A stretch of DNA of 64,000 nt, taken from NCBI GenBank assembly GCA_036505635.1, contig DASXTC010000069.1:24294-88293 (forward strand), read 5' to 3'. The notes beneath the pieces are model-generated. The model saw only the letters and a program-made list of their open reading frames with translations, did not search any database and was not told the origin of the DNA. The number at the start of each line of letters is the position of its first letter. The stretch's first letter is position 1. Positions 58,956 to 64,000 of the stretch are shown one piece after another. The translations under genes and the position numbers were made by a program. This stretch comes from DASXTC01 sp036505635. Its GTDB lineage: Bacteria; Acidobacteriota; Polarisedimenticolia; JACPZX01; DASXTC01.

Positions 58956-60188
58956 ATGTCCGACCGCTACGATCCCGCAGAGATCCTGCGTGAGGGTGAA
59001 AAGCTTCGCTCCTTCATCGTGGACCTGACGCTGCGGATCTGCCGTGAGCGCACGGTGGACTACTTCGCCGACGATTACCCGGGCGGAGGGCCCGACGGCA
59101 TGGCATCGCCGGGCGAGGAAGGCAAGGTGACCGCCATCCTCGCGAAGGAGCTGGCGGCCCGATCGATCCCGAGCACCTCACACGCCAAGGTGCCGGGCAG
59201 GGAGAACCTCCTCGCGCGAGTGGGGCGGGGGCTTGCCGGGTACCGCAAGCTGCTGGTCCTCCTGCACACCGACGTGGTGCCGAGCGGCTCCCCGTCCGAC
59301 TGGAAGTTCGCGCCCTTCGAGCCCTTCGAGAAGGACGGCAAGCTGTACGGCCGGGGCGTCCTCGACGACAAGGGGCCCCTGGCCGCCTCCTTCGCCGCGC
59401 TGTTGATCCTCAAGCGCCACGAGGACCTGATCCCGGGGGAGTTCATCTTCGGCGCCGTTGGCGACGAGGAGGTGGGCATCGGCGTGGGAGTCGAGTACCT
59501 CCTCGAGCAGGGGCTGATCGACTGCACGGATGCCGTGATCCCCGACATCGCCGGCGACATGATGGAGATCAACATCGCCGAGAAGGGGAGGGTCCTGCTC
59601 AAGGTGCGCGCCAGGGGAAGGCAGGCGCACGCGATGAATCCTTCCAAGGGAGTCAGCGCCATCCACGCGATGGCGCGTTTTCTGACGGCTCTCGAGGGCC
59701 ACGAGCTTCGCCACACCCCTCACCCGATCCTCGGCGGCCCGACGATCAACACCGGCCTCATCCGGGGCGGCATCGCCCCCAACGCCGTGGCCGCCGACTG
59801 CGAGACGACTCTCGACATCCGGTACGTCCCTTCGCAAAGCGCCGAGGGCGTTCGCGACGAGATCGCGGCGCTCGCGCGCGGAGTCGGGATGCCGGGGGCC
59901 ACCTTCGAGGTGGAGATCTACCAGAACGCGCTGCCGTGCGAGGTGTCGCCTGATGCGCCGATCGTCAGGACGATACTCAGACACGCGCCGGACGCGAAGA
60001 TCATCGGCAGCGGCGGGGGCACCTTCGCCAAGCCTCTCGTGCTGGCCGGGGTGCAGGCGGTCGGATGGGCGCCGGGCAACGAGGCGACCTATCACGAGCC
60101 CAACGAGGAGATCGAGGTCGACCAGCTCACGGTGTTCGCGGGTCGGCTTGCCTGCCTGGCGCTCGACGTCTGCTCGTCGAAGGTCTGA
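58956..60188 (+). CDS. M20-family zinc peptidase (dipeptidase-like)
   Basis: A 410-residue enzyme; ATG 58956 follows AGGGAGGGG. Metal and catalytic motifs run in order: LLHTDVVPSGSPSDW (His, Asp), GRGVLDDKGPLAA (bridging Asp), VGDEEVGIG (catalytic Glu and metal Glu). A dimerisation insert lies at about residues 210-320 (VRARGRQAHAMNPSKGVSAI). C-terminal His is in ATYHEPNEEI. PepV/Sapep-like dipeptidases have this layout; related deacylases cannot be excluded. It is cytosolic, with no signal. Confidence 0.9.
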   Translation: MSDRYDPAEILREGEKLRSFIVDLTLRICRERTVDYFADDYPGGGPDGMASPGEEGKVTAILAKELAARSIPSTSHAKVPGRENLLARVGRGLAGYRKLLVLLHTDVVPSGSPSDWKFAPFEPFEKDGKLYGRGVLDDKGPLAASFAALLILKRHEDLIPGEFIFGAVGDEEVGIGVGVEYLLEQGLIDCTDAVIPDIAGDMMEINIAEKGRVLLKVRARGRQAHAMNPSKGVSAIHAMARFLTALEGHELRHTPHPILGGPTINTGLIRGGIAPNAVAADCETTLDIRYVPSQSAEGVRDEIAALARGVGMPGATFEVEIYQNALPCEVSPDAPIVRTILRHAPDAKIIGSGGGTFAKPLVLAGVQAVGWAPGNEATYHEPNEEIEVDQLTVFAGRLACLALDVCSSKV

Positions 60189-60191
60189 GGT

Positions 60192-60761
60192 TCAGGCCGC
60201 TTCGGAGGAGTCGGGTCCGAGGGCGCCCAGCACGGAACGGATCTTGCCGATCCGCCAGCCCCGGCGCGACAGCGCGTCCACCACGTCCGAGCGGACCATT
60301 CCCGGACAGAGGCTGCGCTGCAGGTCCCGGCGCTCCCAGAGGGTCAGGCTCTCGAAGCTCGAGGCGTGCAGGTGGAGCCGGATCGCGCGCGCCGCGCAGC
60401 AGAGCCCGATCAGCCCCGCCGCCGCGGCTTGCGCGATCACGCGTGGCGAGAAGAGTGGGTGCCGGCCGTCCAGCGCGACTGCCGCCAAGGCAAGGGCGGC
60501 CGGCATCGAACAGGAGACCGCGGAGTAGATGAGGTACCGGAGAGCGCGCCGGCGCTCCGAGGCGCCCGGATCGATCCTGCGGTAGGTGCGGCCGCACCGC
60601 CGGCAGACCAGCCGTTTTCGCACCTGCCCGAACGGGACGACTCCCAAGCACCACGTGCAGTAGCCCAGGTCGGGCGGCATGTCCTCTTGTTGTATGTGAT
60701 CCATCGGCATCGGAGGGAAGGGGGATGCCGGAAGGTACGCCGGGTTCAGTCCCTCCGCCAT
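60192..60761 (-). CDS. Zinc-ribbon membrane protein of unknown function
   Basis: A 189-residue protein; the first ATG at 60761 is used, though ATG codons at 60710 and 60704 may also serve. Residues about 32-62 hold CTWCLG and CRRCG, a zinc ribbon. Two membrane helices follow (YLIYSAVSCSMPAALALAAV and AQAAAAGLIGLCCAARAI). The C-terminal third is helical and charged. The stop is 3 bases from the convergent peptidase stop. No function is assigned. Confidence 0.6.
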   Translation of the reverse strand: MAEGLNPAYLPASPFPPMPMDHIQQEDMPPDLGYCTWCLGVVPFGQVRKRLVCRRCGRTYRRIDPGASERRRALRYLIYSAVSCSMPAALALAAVALDGRHPLFSPRVIAQAAAAGLIGLCCAARAIRLHLHASSFESLTLWERRDLQRSLCPGMVRSDVVDALSRRGWRIGKIRSVLGALGPDSSEAA

Positions 60762-60833
60762 CTGATTCGCGGGGGTGCTGCCGGCGCAGCGGCTTGTTAC
60801 GATTCTCCCTGATGACCCCGGGCCGGGGCCGCG

Positions 60834-61763
60834 TCAGCCGCCTATCAGGTTGCGCGCGAGGAACCAGATGTTGGCCGGCCTCTCGGCCAGGCGCCGCATG
60901 TACCAGGGGAACCAGAAGGTGCCGTAGCTGATCAGCACGCGAACCCGGTGCCCCTCCCGCGCAAGGCGCTCCTGCTCGTCGCGGCGGATCCCGTAGAGAA
61001 GGTCGAACTCGAAGCCGGTGGAGGGGATCTCCAACGCCCTCGCGTGCGCCTGAATCCGGCGGATCAGGATGGGGTCGTGCGTGCCGAAGACCACCCATGT
61101 CCCGGCGCGGCGGGCCTCCGGAGCGAGGAGCCTGCCGGCGAGCTGGAAGTACATCTCGTCCACGTCCTTCTTCCGCGGCAAGGCCGTCGTTGGGGGCTCG
61201 CGGTAGGCCCCCTTGACGAGACGGATCGCCGGCCCCTGGGGCATCAGCATGTCCAGGTCGGCAGGAGTCCTGTGCAGGTAGGCCTGCAGGCAGATCCCCA
61301 CCGCGGACCGATCGGGCATCTTCCGGTAGACGTCGATTGTCGCGTCGGTGTAGGAGGAGTCCTCCATGTCGATCCAGACGCGAGTCTTCGCCTCGGCGGC
61401 CCGCCGCACGATCCGCGTGAGGTGCCTGACGGTGACCGGGGCTCCGAGGTCGAGCCCGAGATGGGTCAGCTTGACGGAAATCTCGGCGTCCAGCCCCATT
61501 TGGCTCACGCGATCGATCACGTCGAGGTAGTGCGCGGTCACCCCCTCGACCTCGGCCTCGCTCGCCACGTTCTCGCCGAGGCACGTGACCACCGACGCCA
61601 TCCCCCGGCCACGCAGCGCCGCGGCCGCCGTGAGCGCGTCCTCGAGCGTTTCCCCCGGCAGGAAGCGCGACACGGCGCGCCGCACGAACCCGTAACGTGT
61701 CGCCCGCTCCCGCAGCCAGACGCTGCGCGAGGCCGCCAGCAACGTGGAACGCACCAGACCCAT
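60834..61763 (-). CDS. Proline dehydrogenase (monofunctional)
   Basis: A 309-residue FAD enzyme of the PRODH barrel family, oxidising proline to pyrroline-5-carboxylate. Conserved segments are VTCLGENVASEAEVEGV, DAEISVKLTHLGLDLG, TRVWIDMEDSSYTDATID, GICLQAYLHRTPADL, AIRLVKGAYREPP and FEFDLLYGIRRDEQERL with the substrate Arg pair. The length is that of stand-alone PRODHs, not of PutA fusions; the partner P5C dehydrogenase is not adjacent. The start ATG 61763 faces the divergent S46 peptidase. Confidence 0.93.
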   Translation of the reverse strand: MGLVRSTLLAASRSVWLRERATRYGFVRRAVSRFLPGETLEDALTAAAALRGRGMASVVTCLGENVASEAEVEGVTAHYLDVIDRVSQMGLDAEISVKLTHLGLDLGAPVTVRHLTRIVRRAAEAKTRVWIDMEDSSYTDATIDVYRKMPDRSAVGICLQAYLHRTPADLDMLMPQGPAIRLVKGAYREPPTTALPRKKDVDEMYFQLAGRLLAPEARRAGTWVVFGTHDPILIRRIQAHARALEIPSTGFEFDLLYGIRRDEQERLAREGHRVRVLISYGTFWFPWYMRRLAERPANIWFLARNLIGG

Positions 61764-61822
61764 GGACGACCTCCCCGCGAAACCGGGGATATCCTACCTC
61801 ATTCCCGGGAGTGCCCGACCGC

Positions 61823-61850
61823 TTGACTCCACGAAAACCCGGGGGATAGG
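61823..61850 (+). promoter_or_regulatory. Candidate sigma-70-like promoter for the S46 peptidase
   Basis: TTGACT (61823-61828) is followed after 16 bases by GATAGG (61845-61850). The -35 is good, the -10 weak. It lies 34 bases before ATG 61885. Low confidence. Confidence 0.3.
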
Positions 61851-61884
61851 CTGGTCCCCTCGATCCCTCGCATGGAGAAAACCG

Positions 61885-63954
61885 ATGAGACGCTTGATTG
61901 CCGTGGCCGTGCTCGCCGGCGCAGTGGGCCTCGCCCACGCCGACGAGGGTATGTGGACCTTTGACAACTTCCCGTCCGACAAGGTGAAGGCGAAGTACGG
62001 CTTCGCGCCCGACCAGCGGTGGCTGGACCACGTCCGGCTCTCCTCGGTGCGGACCGGCGGCTGCTCGGGCAGCGTCGTCTCGCAGAACGGCCTGGTGATG
62101 ACCAACCACCATTGCGCGCGCTCCTGCGTCCAGCAGCTCTCCACGCCCGAAAAGGACTACATGACCGTGGGATTCTACGCAGGGACCGCCCAGGAGGAGG
62201 CCCGCTGCCCGGAGATGGAGGTCAACCAGCTCACGGCGATCACCGACGTCACCGAGCGCGTGAACTCCGCGACCCGGGGGCTCACCGACAAGAAGTACAA
62301 CGAGACGCTGAAGGCCGAGATGTCCCGTATCGAGAAGGAGTGCTCGGCGGGCGACACGGTGCGCTGCGACGTGGTGACCCTGTACCACGGCGGGAGGTAT
62401 CACCTGTACAAGTACCGGCGCTACCAGGATGTCCGCCTGGTCTTCGCGCCCGAGGGGGACATCGCGCACTTCGGCGGCGACCCCGACAACTTCATGTTTC
62501 CGCGCTACTGTCTCGACGTCTCGTTCCTCAGAGTCTACGACAACGGCCAGCCCGCCAGGATGGACGAATACCTGAGATGGTCCCCCACCGGCCCGAAGGA
62601 CGGCGATCTCGCGTTCGTGCCCGGCAACCCCGGCTCGACCTCGCGCCTCTACACCGTCGCGGAGCTGGAGTACGAGCGCGACGTCACGCTGCCGCGCCGC
62701 CTCCTCAGGCTCGCCGAGGAGCGGGGGATGCTCACGGAGTTCCAGAACAGGGGGGCCGAGCAGAAACGGATCTCGACCAGCCGGCTGCTGGGCGTGGAGA
62801 ACACCTACAAGGGTTCGCTCGGACGGTTCGAGGCCCTGCTGGACAAGGCCTTCTTCAGCGGGAAGGTCGCCGAGGAGGGGGCGTTCAGGGCCAGCATCGA
62901 GGCAGATCCGGCCAGGCGCGCGGTCTACGGCGGGGCCTGGGACGCCATCGCGCGGGCGAAGCAGCAGCAGCGCAGGATCCAGAAACGCTACTCGATGGTG
63001 GAGGGGGCCGCGGGTTTTTCGTCGAGCCTGATGGGGCACGCCCGGACCCTGGTGCGTGCCGCCTCGGAGCTTCCCAAGCCGAATGAAGAGCGTCTGCGCG
63101 AGTACGGGGACTCCCGGCTCCCCGGGATCAAACAGCGCCTCTTCTCCGCCGCGCCGATCTACGACGAGCTCGAGATCGCGAGTCTCACCTTCTCCCTCAC
63201 CAAGCTGCGCGAGGACCTCGGACCGGACGACCCTCTGGTGAAGAAGGTGCTCGGCAGGGAGTCCCCCGCGGATCTGGCGGCCTCGCTCATCAAGGGGACG
63301 CGGCTGAAGGACATCGCCTTCCGCAAGCAGCTCTTCGAAGGGGGGATGGCCGCCATCGACGCCACCGACGATCCGGTGATTCGTCTGGCACGTCTCGTCG
63401 ACCCCGATGCCCGGGCCATGCGCAAGCAGTTCGAGGACGAAATCGAGTCGGTCCTGAAAAAGAACGACGAGCTGATCGCGCGGGCGCAGTTCGAGGTCTA
63501 CGGCACCGGCGCCTATCCCGACGCCACCTTCACCCTGCGGCTCTCGTACGGGCAAGTAAAGGGGTTCGAGGCCGACGTGGTTCCGGTGGCGCCCCTCACC
63601 CGCATGGCCGGGCTCTTCGACCGCGCGACAGGCAAGGACCCCTTCGCGCTGCCCGAGAGCTGGCTGAAGGCCCGCCCGTCGCTCGACCTGAACACGCCGA
63701 TGAACTTCTCCACGACCAACGACATCATCGGCGGCAACTCAGGCTCTCCCGTGGTGGACAAGGAGGGGCGCGTCAGCGGGCTCATCTTCGACGGGAACAT
63801 CTACTCGCTGGGCGGGGACTACGGGTTCGTCGAGTCGGTCAACCGCTCCGTGGCCGTTCACAGCGCCGCGCTCCTGGAAGCGCTCGACAAGGTCTACGGC
63901 GCGCGTCGGATCCTCGATGAGATCCGCCCGGCCGCGGCCGGGGGCGGCAACTAG
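61885..63954 (+). CDS. S46-family dipeptidyl peptidase (DPP7/DPP11 type)
   Basis: A 689-residue exported serine peptidase; ATG 61885 follows GGAG. A signal peptide (RRLIAVAVLAGAVGLAHA) precedes the family start GMWTFDNFPSDKVKAKYGF. The catalytic triad motifs are visible: VMTNHHCARSC (His), FGGDPDNFMFPRYCLDVSFL (Asp) and IIGGNSGSPVVD (Ser). An alpha-helical domain unique to S46 lies between the halves. The S1-determining position is in FDGN, with Gly as in DPP7, suggesting preference for hydrophobic P1 residues over Asp/Glu. It removes dipeptides in the periplasm. It runs to the end of the usable sequence. Confidence 0.93.
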   Translation: MRRLIAVAVLAGAVGLAHADEGMWTFDNFPSDKVKAKYGFAPDQRWLDHVRLSSVRTGGCSGSVVSQNGLVMTNHHCARSCVQQLSTPEKDYMTVGFYAGTAQEEARCPEMEVNQLTAITDVTERVNSATRGLTDKKYNETLKAEMSRIEKECSAGDTVRCDVVTLYHGGRYHLYKYRRYQDVRLVFAPEGDIAHFGGDPDNFMFPRYCLDVSFLRVYDNGQPARMDEYLRWSPTGPKDGDLAFVPGNPGSTSRLYTVAELEYERDVTLPRRLLRLAEERGMLTEFQNRGAEQKRISTSRLLGVENTYKGSLGRFEALLDKAFFSGKVAEEGAFRASIEADPARRAVYGGAWDAIARAKQQQRRIQKRYSMVEGAAGFSSSLMGHARTLVRAASELPKPNEERLREYGDSRLPGIKQRLFSAAPIYDELEIASLTFSLTKLREDLGPDDPLVKKVLGRESPADLAASLIKGTRLKDIAFRKQLFEGGMAAIDATDDPVIRLARLVDPDARAMRKQFEDEIESVLKKNDELIARAQFEVYGTGAYPDATFTLRLSYGQVKGFEADVVPVAPLTRMAGLFDRATGKDPFALPESWLKARPSLDLNTPMNFSTTNDIIGGNSGSPVVDKEGRVSGLIFDGNIYSLGGDYGFVESVNRSVAVHSAALLEALDKVYGARRILDEIRPAAAGGGN

Positions 63955-63974
63955 GCATGGCGAGGGGGCGGGCT

Positions 63975-64000
63975 GGGGGGGGGGGGGGGGGGGGGGGGGG
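63975..64000. other. Terminal poly-G run, probable sequencing or assembly artefact
   Basis: Twenty-six consecutive G residues end the window, just after the S46 stop. Such runs arise when two-colour sequencers read no signal as G, and they often mark contig ends. It should not be treated as biology. Confidence 0.85.

Noticed and set aside
60127..63555. Very long minus-strand open frame across the S46 gene, the proline dehydrogenase and the zinc-ribbon gene
   Set aside because: Its translation is low-complexity Arg/Gly/Pro/His-rich, as expected for antisense frames in GC-rich DNA, and the recognised genes account for this DNA.
1..64000. CRISPR arrays, tRNA/rRNA genes, transposases, phage genes or restriction systems
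   Set aside because: No regularly spaced repeats, RNA gene sequences or relevant protein families were recognised by eye.

Overview
The window is a GC-rich stretch of a Gram-negative (diderm) bacterial chromosome: it encodes outer-membrane beta-barrels, a periplasmic S46 peptidase, Wza/Wzc export parts and a lipid-A-synthase N-terminal-like protein. GC-rich genes with GTG/TTG starts, NTGA start-stop overlaps, a monofunctional proline dehydrogenase, S46 peptidase and NtrC-type regulators would fit Acidobacteriota or a related phylum, but the lineage cannot be fixed from this sequence alone. The final 26 G residues look like a read or assembly artefact.

Region 1 (1-41.5 kb) is an exopolysaccharide (EPS) locus. 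Two minus-strand genes at the left edge (a partial AMIN-like protein and an outer-membrane beta-barrel) diverge from an NtrC-type regulator whose receiver is degenerate. A small surface-type protein follows. Then about 29 co-directional genes (4249-38557), mostly joined by ATGA/GTGA overlaps, encode export (Wza, Wzc with tyrosine tail), two O-antigen ligase/Wzy-like proteins, a Wzx flippase, a TPR protein, six glycosyltransferases, two deacetylases, three methyltransferases, an SGNH hydrolase, a FemAB-like acyltransferase, an ATP-grasp ligase, two initiating sugar transferases and nucleotide-sugar genes. A WbpB/WbpE/WbpD-like set (one part fused to a glycosyltransferase) suggests a 3-acetamido sugar. 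A heptose-7-phosphate-kinase-like gene plus a nucleotidyltransferase suggest an activated heptose. A FliA/WhiG-type sigma factor and a winged-helix regulator lie at the right end. A FliA/WhiG-like promoter can be read upstream of the first EPS gene, so the locus may carry its own sigma switch.

Region 2 (41.5-47.6 kb) is mainly regulatory: a second, canonical NtrC-type response regulator behind a sigma-54-like promoter in an AT-rich island, a coiled-coil protein, a SpoIIE-type phosphatase, a lipoprotein, a HisKA protein without an ATPase domain, and a dCMP deaminase.

Region 3 (47.6-52.6 kb, minus strand) is a compact operon: Fur regulator, zinc-ribbon protein, ApbE flavin transferase, porin, FMN-binding protein with a flavinylation motif, a four-helix b-type-cytochrome-like membrane protein and a protein with four CxxC pairs. 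It reads as a Fur-controlled, flavin-based extracytosolic electron-transfer module, with a clear promoter/operator. It is the best candidate here for an unusual system.

Region 4 (52.7-64 kb) holds a c-di-GMP phosphodiesterase and diguanylate cyclase pair, a LAB_N membrane protein, a dolichol-phosphate-mannose-synthase-like glycosyltransferase, a sulfatase-fold protein lacking catalytic residues, a HAD phosphatase, an M20 peptidase, a small membrane protein, proline dehydrogenase and an S46 dipeptidyl peptidase. No rRNA, tRNA, CRISPR array, transposase or phage gene was recognised.
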